A DNA stretch of 40,875 bases from Kiritimatiellia bacterium. GTDB lineage: Bacteria; Verrucomicrobiota; Kiritimatiellia; RFP12; UBA1067. The notes beneath the pieces are model-generated. The model worked only from the letters and a program-made list of their open reading frames with translations. It made no database searches and had not been told where the DNA came from. Shown piece after piece: positions 6,910 through 14,817 of the stretch (the stretch's first letter is position 1; each line of letters opens with the position of its first letter). The position numbers were made by a program, and so were the translations under genes. Where the stretch lies: assembly GCA_017405115.1 (NCBI GenBank), contig JAFRBA010000095.1, positions 1 through 40,875 on the forward strand. Reading direction: 5' to 3'.

Positions 6910-6967
6910 CAGATTGCCGCCCACAGACGGACGGAAATTTGCTATACTACGCGGCAGACAATTTAAG
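6910..6967 (+). promoter_or_regulatory. 58-base repeat, copy 2, upstream of the Sel1 operon
   Basis: This copy matches 1875-1932 and contains TATACT (6943-6948) as a possible -10 box. It lies upstream of a structured leader and of the Sel1-repeat gene, so it probably drives the exported-protein operon. Its twin precedes the ECF sigma gene, which raises the possibility of co-regulation. Confidence 0.5.
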
Positions 6968-7006
6968 ACTTTGCGTTCTACGCATCGTTTTGGCTACCGG
7001 TGGAAT

Positions 7007-7095
7007 GTAGGAAGTTGTATCGGTAAGACCCATAACGGAGTGGAGAATGCGCCCAATGGGCGCTTTTCTTCCGTGGTTCTTACCGGGCATCCTAC
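7007..7095 (+). ncRNA. Candidate structured RNA leader
   Basis: Four nested pairings stack into one long arm: GTAGGA (7007-7012) with TCCTAC (7090-7095), CGGTAAGA (7021-7028) with TCTTACCG plus one bulge (about 7078-7085), ACGGA (7035-7039) with TCCGT (7070-7074), and GCGCCC (7049-7054) with GGGCGC (7058-7063). The innermost hairpin is followed by TTTTC. CGGTA at 7021 could also pair with TACCG at 6995-6999, which would give an alternative fold. It could be an attenuator, a riboswitch-like leader or a small RNA. I recognise no known family. Confidence 0.5.
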
Positions 7096-7181
7096 AGCCT
7101 CACCGGAAACACGGCAGGGATTGTGCCCTCTTTCTTTGCCCGTGAACAAGGTCGAGGGCAGAAGGAAGGAACTGATAAACA

Positions 7182-8300
7182 ATGAAAACGACAACCATTG
7201 TTGTTGCTGTGGCAAGCCTTATGACGGTCGCGTTTGTACGCGCGCAAGCTGCTTCAACTGTCGAAGGAATCAAGCAAAAGGCTGAGTCTGGTGATGCCAT
7301 GGCTCAGGCACAGTATGCGCAAATGCTCCAATCTGGTCAAGGCGTAGATAAGAATGAAGCAGAAGCACTGAAATGGTATCAGAAAGCCGCCGAGGCAGGC
7401 AATTCCTATGCACAGGCTAACATGGGCGTGTTCTGTCAGGCCGGTTCCTGTGGCATGACAAAAGACCTTGCAAAGGCCGCAGAGTGGTATGAGAAGGCCG
7501 CCAAGCAGGGTAATGCGTATGCGCAATGTTACCTTGCCCGCCTTTATGAAAATGGGAATGGCGTGGATAAGAATATAAAGAAAGCCGCTGAGTTATATGG
7601 CAAGGCCGCGAAGGGTGGGATGCCAACAGCGCAATTTGTCTATGCATTGAAATTGAGCCAAGGCGAAGGTGTCGACAGGAATGTTGACGAAGCCTTGAAA
7701 TGGGCTGAAAAGGCAGTAGCGGCGGGCGAGGGAAACGCAAGTAAGCTTGTTGACATGTTAAAGAAGATAAAGAAGACCGAGGATGAGACGCCAAAATCGC
7801 TTTTGGGTATTGAGTTTGGAAAGACTGTTGAAGAAGTCGCAAATATAGATAAAGCAAGTAGAATGCAGGACGGCGGTGCCGTAGAGGGATATGTTGACCC
7901 CAAGAAACCGTTCCGCAAGTTTACGGGAAAGAATGCATTTGGTCGTATAAATTTGTTTGGATCAATTACCACCCATAGGGTATTTCGCTTCAAATGGGAG
8001 TCCGAAGATTTTTCAAAAGAAACACAGGAGGAAGAAGCTGTAAGTGAATTCAAGAAAACTTGTGATGTAATCGCGAAGAAATTTGGTGGCAAATTCCATG
8101 ATGTGATAATCAAGGATAGCGACAAGTTTACAATCTGGGATAGAAAGGCTTTTGCATCATTCGGATTCCTAAAGGTTGAAATGTTCTTAGAGGCTCGAAA
8201 AATGACAATGACAGTTACTAATACCATGCTTGAATCTCAAGCCAAGGAGGAAGTAGAAGCATTGAGAGCCGCAGAGGGTGACGGCTCTGATGTGCTTTGA
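7182..8300 (+). CDS. Exported Sel1-repeat protein
   Basis: The protein has 372 residues. A Sec signal peptide is clear (hydrophobic stretch TIVVAVASLMTVAFV, cleavage probably near AQAA). Four Sel1/TPR-like repeats follow at about 33-185, with the usual phrases such as AQYAQMLQSGQGVDKN and AEWYEKAAKQGNAYAQ. The C-terminal half (about 205-360) is an unrecognised domain that opens with GIEFGKTVEEVA. A loosely similar opening (GFYLGLNVEDAY) is found late in the next protein. Sel1 repeats are protein-protein interaction scaffolds. AAGGAA precedes the ATG. The gene leads an operon with two lipoproteins and a papain-like protein, so a periplasmic or envelope role is likely. The nearby kinase at 36712 also uses Sel1 repeats outside the cytoplasm. 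Confidence 0.85.
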   Translation: MKTTTIVVAVASLMTVAFVRAQAASTVEGIKQKAESGDAMAQAQYAQMLQSGQGVDKNEAEALKWYQKAAEAGNSYAQANMGVFCQAGSCGMTKDLAKAAEWYEKAAKQGNAYAQCYLARLYENGNGVDKNIKKAAELYGKAAKGGMPTAQFVYALKLSQGEGVDRNVDEALKWAEKAVAAGEGNASKLVDMLKKIKKTEDETPKSLLGIEFGKTVEEVANIDKASRMQDGGAVEGYVDPKKPFRKFTGKNAFGRINLFGSITTHRVFRFKWESEDFSKETQEEEAVSEFKKTCDVIAKKFGGKFHDVIIKDSDKFTIWDRKAFASFGFLKVEMFLEARKMTMTVTNTMLESQAKEEVEALRAAEGDGSDVL

Positions 8301-8330
8301 AGCTTAGCGCACAACCCGATGGAATGTGCA

Positions 8331-10655
8331 ATGAGGATCCTCCCAATAGGAGTAAGTTGCGTTGCCATGTTGTTGGCGACGACACTTGGTTGCACATCTC
8401 CGCTTAAGTCTGACGACCCGGCAACTCGCACTCGTGCGGTTGTCGAGTTGTCGGACGACAAGGAGCTGTTTCTGATTGCGATGAATGTCGGCGTGTACAT
8501 CGGACAGAAAAGCGGTAGCTACTGCAATGCATTTCTGACAGAGGAACATTATCTTGATGACGTTCGCGTCGCGGCGGTGAATCGTTTGAACGGCCTTGAT
8601 TGGATTTTGAAATGCGCGACATGGCAAGATGGGTGTGTGTACATCGATTCCGGCATGGAGCAGGGCTGTCTTGAATACAAGGGCGAAAACTATTATACAC
8701 ACGATAGTCACATCAGATTGAAGCAGAAGGTGCACCCGGGCAATGCGGTACACGAAACGGCAAAGAAGCGTCTTGCACAACCGTCTGAATTCGCAAGGCT
8801 GACCTCATTCTTTAATCAATTCCATGAAGAAGAAAGCTCCTACGGCAGAAATGCACCCTCTATACGCACATCGCTATTCCCAGGAGGAAATCGCTCGTCG
8901 GTTGGTAGTGAAGAGGACGCTTTCATCGACTACTACGGAAGCATCAAAAAGAAGAATCCGCTTAATTCGGTGTTGTGCGAGATTGTCGCGGCTCAAAACG
9001 ACCAGCAAAGCATCCGTGAGTTTCTTGTTTCGACGCGAGGTGTCGGAGCGGAAATATTCCTCGACGCGATTGCCGCCGCAATTGGCAAATTGGACGATTC
9101 AGACCAAGCATCGCTTGCCTCCCTGTTCAAGCGTATGTTCGTTTCCGAAAAGCAGGAATACTCCATGCCCAAGGATTTTGCATTGAGAGTATATGACCAC
9201 ATTGCCGACCCTGATGCGGAGATTGTTGCTGCGGCATTGAAGTACTCTGACGCGAGGGACTTTATGAAGATATTGTCGAAGGTCAAGTGCCAGGAGGCGT
9301 TTGAAACAGTGTTTTGCGACAAGGAATTGCCGCAGCGCGTCAAGAAAAGCAACCGCACAGAACTTTATTGTCCGTGTGATGTCATCAAGTCTGATGTCAA
9401 ACTAGATGCAATGCGCGACTTGATGGCCCCGGTCAAGGACGAAGCCGTCCTTTCACGAATCGCTCTTGCTTCTCCGATGTTCAATGCCCGATACGTTGCA
9501 GTTGAGAGGATGACGTCTGACCGCTGGCTTGCATCCGTTGCCTTTGATCGCTTGAATGATTGCCCGTATGATGCGTCCGTATCCGGTTATGATCTCGTAT
9601 CGAACCGGATAGATTGGATGAGCAATAATGAACGGCAAAGCGCAATGAAGATTCGCAAGCTTGCAATCTCCCGCATAAAGGATATTGGGATTCTACGCAA
9701 GTTGCGCAAGGATGACAAGGATGCCGATATCAAAAAATCGGCGTCAGAACGTCTGGTAGCGCTGGGGCACAGCGATGCTGAGGAGATAATCGCCGCATTG
9801 AAATACAACCGCGATCTGTTTTCAATGCTTGACGAGGTTTCCGGTGAAGACGACCTCAAGAAGATTGCCGCAAACGCCAAACTGCGTGGCGTTCGGCTGA
9901 TTACGGCGAATAGATTGAATGATGGCTCGGCGAAGGAAGTCGTGTATAAGGAAGTTCGTCAGGTAAAGCCTAACTGTCCTGACGTGTGTATCAATATCGG
10001 TGGATTCTATCTCGGACTCAATGTCGAGGATGCATACGCCCTGATGTTGTCGCGCTATGGAGACATCAAGCCATCCCTTTATCTGGATGGTGACACATTG
10101 TGCATCGCCGATGGAAACGGTCGCGATTTGGCTTGGGCGAATGCCGATAGCCGGGAAATACATTGGCTGACGCTAACGCCGCGTATTGTCAGGAAGATCG
10201 TCGATTTCAAGGCTGGAACATTTGACGACCTTAAGCGAGCCGTGGAGTCGAAATTGGGGATTTCGTTCAGGAGTGGAATGGTTTCCAAAGGCGAGGTCAG
10301 ACAGAGGGTTGCGGATTATGAGACCGTTGAAGGTGAGATGCTTCGGTATTTCGTGGGCAGGCCAGAAGGCGGCGAGGATTTTCAGCGCACGGTTCGCAAG
10401 GCCATCAACCAGCATACAATCGACTACACGCCGTTGCAAGGAGGACTTGGTGCTGTCTTTGCCAATGCCTTTGAAGATGCGATGCAGGGCGACGAGAATG
10501 CGAAGAATGCGCGTTCGCCACGATTCGCACCGCAAGGTTCGCTCCAACTTCAGTTTACACGAAACGCAGTTAAGGGGAATCAAGGTTCTTGCTCGGGCGG
10601 GAGTTTTGATCCCACGGAGGGAGTAATAAATCAACTTCAGAATTTGTCATTCTGA
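8331..10655 (+). CDS. Large putative lipoprotein with HEAT-like repeats
   Basis: From the ATG at 8331 the protein has 774 residues. It starts with a lipoprotein signal (hydrophobic core and TTLGC lipobox, cysteine 21). An ATG twelve bases earlier is possible but gives a poorer signal. Several segments resemble HEAT-type helical repeats: TRTRAVVELSDDKELF, DVRVAAVNRLNGLDWI, NARYVAVERMTSDRWLASVA, DIKKSASERLVALGHSDA. The spacing suggests a solenoid anchored to a membrane. The C-terminal 200 residues include a domain starting INIGGFYLGLNVEDAY that recalls the tail of the upstream Sel1 protein. The gap to the upstream gene is only 30 bases. I do not recognise a family. The function is unknown; an envelope scaffold is an inference. 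Confidence 0.75.
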   Translation: MRILPIGVSCVAMLLATTLGCTSPLKSDDPATRTRAVVELSDDKELFLIAMNVGVYIGQKSGSYCNAFLTEEHYLDDVRVAAVNRLNGLDWILKCATWQDGCVYIDSGMEQGCLEYKGENYYTHDSHIRLKQKVHPGNAVHETAKKRLAQPSEFARLTSFFNQFHEEESSYGRNAPSIRTSLFPGGNRSSVGSEEDAFIDYYGSIKKKNPLNSVLCEIVAAQNDQQSIREFLVSTRGVGAEIFLDAIAAAIGKLDDSDQASLASLFKRMFVSEKQEYSMPKDFALRVYDHIADPDAEIVAAALKYSDARDFMKILSKVKCQEAFETVFCDKELPQRVKKSNRTELYCPCDVIKSDVKLDAMRDLMAPVKDEAVLSRIALASPMFNARYVAVERMTSDRWLASVAFDRLNDCPYDASVSGYDLVSNRIDWMSNNERQSAMKIRKLAISRIKDIGILRKLRKDDKDADIKKSASERLVALGHSDAEEIIAALKYNRDLFSMLDEVSGEDDLKKIAANAKLRGVRLITANRLNDGSAKEVVYKEVRQVKPNCPDVCINIGGFYLGLNVEDAYALMLSRYGDIKPSLYLDGDTLCIADGNGRDLAWANADSREIHWLTLTPRIVRKIVDFKAGTFDDLKRAVESKLGISFRSGMVSKGEVRQRVADYETVEGEMLRYFVGRPEGGEDFQRTVRKAINQHTIDYTPLQGGLGAVFANAFEDAMQGDENAKNARSPRFAPQGSLQLQFTRNAVKGNQGSCSGGSFDPTEGVINQLQNLSF

Positions 10656-10734
10656 CAATGCTGATGGATGCCGTAAGTCCTTGAACGTCCATCAGATTCA
10701 CAACAAAGGACAACACAAAAAGGAAAACAAGTAA

Positions 10735-11451
10735 ATGAGTAAGTTAATCAAGGTAGCCATGATAGTGGCTGGTGTCGGGGCGATGCTCAGCTTCGCTGGG
10801 TGTGGTTCCGCTGAGAGCAAGCCGGAGGAGGTGGTGCTCAATGTGCTGAAGACTATGCAGTCAGGGAAGGCGGATCAAGCTTTTCTTGCCAAGTATTGCG
10901 AGGAAGACACCGCGAAACTGTTTGCCGGTTTCGGGGCGCAAATGACGGAGGCGCTGAAGGGTGCCACATTTGCAGTGGTATATGCTAATGTAGATGATGA
11001 TGTCGCTGTTGTCAAGATCAAGCAGGAAGGTGGCCAAAAGCCAGGTGAGTCCTACTATGATGCCAAGAAGGTTGATGGCCGGTGGAAGATTCAAGTCAAC
11101 AAGGAGGCGCATAGCGACTACCAGTGCATTTCTCAAAAAACAATTTCGGAATGCGTGGAGGCTATTAAGGCTGCGGCATCAAAAAATGGCGATGTAAAGT
11201 ATAAAGAGCGGTGTGCGAAAGAGTTTTGGGAAGAAATGCAGGGAATGGCAGCAAAGGCTAGCCCTGAGGCGTTTAAGGAGATGCATGAAGCCTTGAATGG
11301 AATTAAGATCAAAGGGCATAAGAAATCAGTGTTGCATGATGGTGCGATTGAGGTCGAATGCGAGATGCCAGGGAAGGATGGCAGTGTCTCACACAACAGC
11401 TTGATTTTAAAGATGGTTGATGGCAAGTGGATAGTTTTAAAAATTGATTGA
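10735..11451 (+). CDS. Lipoprotein, DUF4878-like
   Basis: This 238-residue protein has a lipoprotein signal with lipobox SFAGC (cysteine 23). Two similar modules follow, each with the pattern of a cystatin/NTF2-like small lipoprotein domain: a helix like EEVVLNVLKTMQSGKADQAF, then strands ending KVDGRWKIQ in the first and KMVDGKWIVLKI in the second. This is the layout of DUF4878-type proteins, which have no assigned reaction. AAAAAGGAAAAC precedes the start. The preceding 79-base gap contains a CTGATGGA/TCCATCAG hairpin (10661-10695). The next gene starts four bases after the stop. Confidence 0.75.
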   Translation: MSKLIKVAMIVAGVGAMLSFAGCGSAESKPEEVVLNVLKTMQSGKADQAFLAKYCEEDTAKLFAGFGAQMTEALKGATFAVVYANVDDDVAVVKIKQEGGQKPGESYYDAKKVDGRWKIQVNKEAHSDYQCISQKTISECVEAIKAAASKNGDVKYKERCAKEFWEEMQGMAAKASPEAFKEMHEALNGIKIKGHKKSVLHDGAIEVECEMPGKDGSVSHNSLILKMVDGKWIVLKID

Positions 11452-11455
11452 GTAA

Positions 11456-12478
11456 ATGAGGGTGGCTTTTGTGTCAATCATGCTTTTCCTGCCGTCCTAC
11501 TGTTGGGCGGTAGGAAAAGTATCTGCTTGGCAAATCGCGCATCCAGTAGAAGTTCACATTGGTGATATTGTTGTGCGCAAGGGGTATGGAACATGGACTC
11601 ACTATTTTATCAATTGCTCCTCGCGGGAAAAGCGATTCTCGCACGTTGGCATTGTATCTGATATTGGAAGTGAAGTCGCATTGATCCATGCTGATGCCGA
11701 TGAACGCACAGGAGATGGCTGTGTGCATTCTGAGTGGTGGCGAGGATTCTTTGCGGATGCATTGGAATGTGCTGTATTTCGATTTGACGGAGATCCAAAT
11801 GTCGCTTCTAATATCGCCATAAATGCCAAACGCAGACTAGGGGTCAAGTTCGATTCGGCCTTTGACATGAGCGAAACAAATCGGTTGTACTGTTCGGAAA
11901 TGGTGCGCCTTGCTATCAACGAAGCGGTTGGAACAAATCTGGTGGGCTTCACAAGAGTATGCGGTCGCAATGTCGTTGCAATAGACGATCTTTACCGCAA
12001 TGGTTTCCGGCGGATCTATGATTCGCACCATCCAGAGCTATGTACAAATGAAGTGAGTCCACTGAAGAAAGAAGACATTGAACAGCCTACGATAATGGTT
12101 TGCGTCGGTAAGACCTGGGGCAAGAACAAAACAAGCGAGGTGACGGGCAAGCGCGTGTCGCTCGAGGATTGTGCGCGAGGGTACTGGAAGCTTGCGGGGA
12201 GTGCACGCGCAGCAAGGGCGAAGTGGCTGATGGCGTTCGACAAGGGCGTCATTGTCGGCGTGTGGAAGATCGGCGGCAAGGGATGGATGCGCTGCGAGGA
12301 ATCGCCGAAGAAGACCTGGCCAGAAGACCTGGACAGCATGAGGGACGCAGAGCGACGTCGCGTCTGCGAGCTGCAGCCCGTAGACCGAAAAATCTGGAAC
12401 AAGTACGTCGGCGTCAGAATCCACGACATCGATGGCCTCGATGCGCGAGGCGGCTGTTTCAGGTACACGTATGAATGA
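11456..12478 (+). CDS. YiiX/C92-type papain-like protein with C-terminal PUA/ASCH-like domain
   Basis: The 340-residue protein begins with a short signal-like segment. Residues 30-190 fit the permuted NlpC/P60 (YiiX, peptidase C92) fold: GDIVVRKG, then FSHVGIVSD with the likely catalytic histidine H63, and LYCSEMV with the likely catalytic cysteine C146. Such proteins are thought to act as cysteine hydrolases on peptidoglycan or lipid-amide bonds. From residue 212 on (IMVCVGKTWGK to GGCFRYTYE) it carries a second domain that is duplicated almost perfectly at 14174-14565. That domain, with SLEDCARGYWKL and KGVIVGVWKI, resembles PUA/ASCH-like folds, a weak call. An exported hydrolase with a PUA-like tail is odd, so a gene fusion caused by rearrangement is possible. 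It is four bases from the upstream lipoprotein gene. Confidence 0.78.
   Translation: MRVAFVSIMLFLPSYCWAVGKVSAWQIAHPVEVHIGDIVVRKGYGTWTHYFINCSSREKRFSHVGIVSDIGSEVALIHADADERTGDGCVHSEWWRGFFADALECAVFRFDGDPNVASNIAINAKRRLGVKFDSAFDMSETNRLYCSEMVRLAINEAVGTNLVGFTRVCGRNVVAIDDLYRNGFRRIYDSHHPELCTNEVSPLKKEDIEQPTIMVCVGKTWGKNKTSEVTGKRVSLEDCARGYWKLAGSARAARAKWLMAFDKGVIVGVWKIGGKGWMRCEESPKKTWPEDLDSMRDAERRRVCELQPVDRKIWNKYVGVRIHDIDGLDARGGCFRYTYE
12085..12476. repeat. 392-base direct repeat, left copy
   Basis: This copy forms the 3' third of the C92-like gene. It matches 14174-14565 closely in the same orientation, with most differences in the first 70 bases. The two copies bracket the minus-strand ATPase gene at 12589-13920. 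Confidence 0.95.
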
Positions 12479-12617
12479 TGATTGCGGTCTTGCGAAGCGG
12501 TACCGAGAGTATATGCGGACGTTTCGCGCGATGGGGCTGGAGAGGCCGGCGGATGCCGCGTTTCGGGGGTTTGTGGCGGAGCGAAGGGCTACAGCGTCTC
12601 CAGCGAGCGGGGGTTGA
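12471..12617 (+). pseudogene. Truncated gene overlapping the C92-like stop codon
   Basis: An ATG at 12471 overlaps the preceding gene's stop and opens a frame with MNDDCGLAKRYREYM and GLERPADAAFRGFVAERRA. The composition is protein-like and the overlap is typical of coupled genes. Sense ends near 12588, exactly where the 3' end of the minus-strand ATPase gene begins, so I read it as the N-terminal stub of a gene cut by insertion of the ATPase segment. No matching C-terminal part is visible after the right repeat copy. Confidence 0.5.
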
Positions 12618-13920
12618 GGAGGAAGGCCTTGAGTCCCATGAACGTGATGCCGTTTCTGTCGGTCCATGGCTTTTCGTAGGGGTCGCCGGTCACGACGACC
12701 TTCCTGAAGTTGTCGCCGATATGGCGGAGAGAAAATGTCTCCTGTTCGCGCTTCTCGCTGTCCGGGATGTTCCATGCGGACTGGATGTAGATCCGCAAAT
12801 CGCTCTTGTTGACGACAAAATCGACTTCATAGCGCCTGCGGCAGCGCTTGCCGTCGATGGTAGCGAACATTTCCACTACGCCGACATCCACCGCATAGTC
12901 CCGACGGACAAGCTCGTTGAAGATGACATTTTCCATGAGATGCGTGTTTTCTCCCTGCCGAAAGTTGAGCCGCGAATTCCGGATGCCGGTGTCAACGGCA
13001 TAATACTTGGAGGGATAGTTAAGATAGCGGTTGCCGCGCAGATCGAAGAGCCTGGCGTTTTGGACAAGGAAGGCGGATTCGAGGTATCCGAGATACTTGC
13101 GCACGGTAGTTTCGTTGCATACAAGCTTGCCAAGGGAGTTTATCGCGTTGCTCAATCTTGTAGGATTTGCAAGGCATCCGATGTTGCTCATTGCCGTGTC
13201 GGCCACGGCTTCGAGAAGCGCATCGTTCTTGAGCTTGAATCGTTGGGCGATATCTCGGAGATAGATTGTCGCGTTGAGGTTGTCAAGATACTGCCGCTTT
13301 TCGGATTCGGTTGTCATAAGGGCGCATTCGGGAAGTCCTCCGAAGGCAAGATAGGCATCGCGAATCTGGAAAAAGTCGCGAGCGTTCGGCATCGTCTCGG
13401 TGAATTCAGCGAGGGAAAGCGGTTGAACGTTTATGATTTCGCTGCGCCCGCGAAATTCGGTTGCGACGTCCTGCGAGAGCAAGCGGGCATTGGAGCCTGT
13501 CACATAAGTGTTGACATTGTTGCGCTTGAGAAGTCCGTTGAGGACATGGTAGAACGTAATGTAGGCGTTCTTGCGACCTGCGGGGCGGAATCGCGAAAGG
13601 TCTGTGCCTTCAGGAAGTATTGGTTCCGCATGCTGGATCTCGTCGATGAGGACATAGCATGGCGAATTGTCGGCGGGAAGTCTCGCGCGAATTTCCTTTC
13701 CGAGAGTGATAGCATCGCGACAAAAATTGAAATCATCAGACTCAAGATCGATTTCAACGATATGGTCTGGGGCGATGCCGCTTTCAAGCAGATGCTGTTT
13801 GAAAAGATTGAAGAGAAGGAAGCTTTTGCCGCAACGGCGCATTCCGACCAGAATCTTGATGAGATTATGGTTTTTGGATCTTATAAGTTTTTCCAAAAGA
13901 ATGTCTCTTTTTATCGTCAT
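12589..13920 (-). CDS. AAA ATPase with DUF4143-type C-terminus
   Basis: The protein has 443 residues. Walker A is GMRRCGKSF (near residues 26-34), Walker B is YVLIDEIQHA, and the sensor-like TGSN follows. The C-terminal half has the DUF4143/nuclease-fold signature YEVDFVVN and YIQSAWN. It is a clear paralogue of the protein at 16169-17485: both begin MTIKRD and share TFY(H/D)(V/T)LN, HLMEN and the QSA(W/F) strand. AGGAGA lies eight bases before the ATG. It has its own strong promoter on the minus strand, opposite to all neighbours, and lies between two 392-base direct repeats. These facts make it look like an inserted, self-contained cassette. Its role in the cell is unknown. Confidence 0.9.
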   Translation of the reverse strand: MTIKRDILLEKLIRSKNHNLIKILVGMRRCGKSFLLFNLFKQHLLESGIAPDHIVEIDLESDDFNFCRDAITLGKEIRARLPADNSPCYVLIDEIQHAEPILPEGTDLSRFRPAGRKNAYITFYHVLNGLLKRNNVNTYVTGSNARLLSQDVATEFRGRSEIINVQPLSLAEFTETMPNARDFFQIRDAYLAFGGLPECALMTTESEKRQYLDNLNATIYLRDIAQRFKLKNDALLEAVADTAMSNIGCLANPTRLSNAINSLGKLVCNETTVRKYLGYLESAFLVQNARLFDLRGNRYLNYPSKYYAVDTGIRNSRLNFRQGENTHLMENVIFNELVRRDYAVDVGVVEMFATIDGKRCRRRYEVDFVVNKSDLRIYIQSAWNIPDSEKREQETFSLRHIGDNFRKVVVTGDPYEKPWTDRNGITFMGLKAFLLNPRSLETL

Positions 13921-13976
13921 TTGATTTCTCCTGGTTTGATGTTCCGTTCGGATGCACAGAAGTTCAAAACAAGAGT

Positions 13977-14005
13977 ATTATATCATTTGTGCGGCCTTGA
14001 GTCAA
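13977..14005 (-). promoter_or_regulatory. Consensus-like promoter of the ATPase at 12589
   Basis: Read on the minus strand, TTGACT (14005-14000), a 17-base spacer and TATAAT (13982-13977) precede the gene by about 57 bases. The spacer contains TTTGTGCGGCC, which recurs in the palindrome just upstream. Confidence 0.85.
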
Positions 14006-14010
14006 TGGCA

Positions 14011-14048
14011 GCTTTGAGCTTTTGTGCGGCCGCACAGAAGCTCAAAGC
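14011..14048. promoter_or_regulatory. 38-base near-perfect palindrome, candidate operator
   Basis: GCTTTGAGCTTTTGTGCGG (14011-14029) meets its inverse CCGCACAGAAGCTCAAAGC (14030-14048) with one mismatch and no loop. Its inner part TTTGTGCGGCC is repeated in the promoter spacer at about 13987-13996, and GCACAGAAGTTCAAA recurs near 13954. The position just upstream of the -35 box suggests a binding site for a dimeric regulator. A mobile palindrome is an alternative. Confidence 0.6.
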
Positions 14049-14173
14049 GCGTTCGGTTTGTGGAGTTGCTACTTCTATCCGCGTGGTTGGCTGGGCATGT
14101 GTGGATTGCAGTTCGGGAGAGAGTTTTTGTCGTCCCTGGGATGCGAGAACGTGGGGAAAGTGAAATGATGTTG

Positions 14174-14565
14174 GCCTACGATGATGGTTTGCGTCAGTCA
14201 GACTTGGGGCAAAGCCATACAAAGCAAGGTGCCGGGGAAGCGCGTGTCGCTCGAGGATTGTGCGCGAGGGTACTGGAAGCTTGCGCGGAGTGTACGCAAG
14301 GATAAGGCGAAGTGGCTGATGGCGTTCGACAAGGGCGTCATTGTCGGCGTGTGGAAGATCGGCGGCAAGGGATGGATGCGCTGCGAGGAATCGCCGAAGA
14401 AGACCTGGTCAGAAGACCTGGACAGCATGAGGGACGCAGAGCTGCGTCGCGTCTGCGAGCTGCAGCCCGTAGACCGGAAAATCTGGAACAAGTACGTCGG
14501 CGTCAGGATCCACGACATCGATGGCCTCGATGCGCGAGGCGGCTGCTTCAGGTACACGTATGAAT
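14174..14565. repeat. 392-base direct repeat, right copy
   Basis: This is the second copy of 12085-12476. Similarity starts at GCCTACGAT and ends at the ATGAAT around the stop codon. It lies just beyond the promoter region of the ATPase gene. Confidence 0.95.
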
Positions 14566-14567
14566 AA
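14181..14567 (+). CDS. Stand-alone copy of the PUA/ASCH-like domain, possibly a gene fragment
   Basis: The frame encodes 128 residues from the ATG at 14181, nearly identical to residues 212-340 of the C92-like protein. The frame is intact although the first 19 codons have diverged, mostly by substitution (for example GKTWGKNK versus SQTWGKAI). A plausible start exists (ATGATG), with GGGGAAAG further upstream. It could be a functional small protein, or merely the duplicated tail left on the far side of the ATPase insertion. Motifs are SLEDCARGYWKL, KGVIVGVWKI and WNKYVGVRI. PUA/ASCH-like folds usually bind RNA or small ligands; I cannot confirm the fold. Confidence 0.6.
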   Translation: MMVCVSQTWGKAIQSKVPGKRVSLEDCARGYWKLARSVRKDKAKWLMAFDKGVIVGVWKIGGKGWMRCEESPKKTWSEDLDSMRDAELRRVCELQPVDRKIWNKYVGVRIHDIDGLDARGGCFRYTYE

Positions 14568-14685
14568 TTGCAGCGTCAGATGACCGTTGCGGCAAACATT
14601 GGAAAATAGCTCGCCGCCCACACCTCGCACGGGAATGTGACTGATGCTAAGGTTCGTTGAAGAGGAAACAACCATGACAACTGAT

Positions 14686-14775
14686 AAAAACAACCTCCTG
14701 TTTCTTTCGCGCACAACCGTGCGCGGTTATAAAAGCGCCGCGCGGTTGCGCGGCGAGAAAGAAGATGTTGTTTTT
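14686..14775. repeat. Palindromic three-way-junction element with complementary loops
   Basis: Outer arms AAAAACAAC (14686-14694) and TTCTTTC (14702-14708) pair with GTTGTTTTT (14767-14775) and GAAAGAA (14757-14763). Between them are two hairpins, GCGCAC/GTGCGC with loop AACC (14709-14724) and GCCGCGC/GCGCGGC with loop GGTT (14737-14754). The loops are complementary, as in the REPIN-like elements at 3065 and 4350. The stretch 14566-14910 contains no gene I can support apart from this element and the fragment after it. Confidence 0.65.
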
Positions 14776-14817
14776 ACACGTTGTTCAGGCTGTTTCCTGC
14801 TCGAGAAGGAAGCTGGT

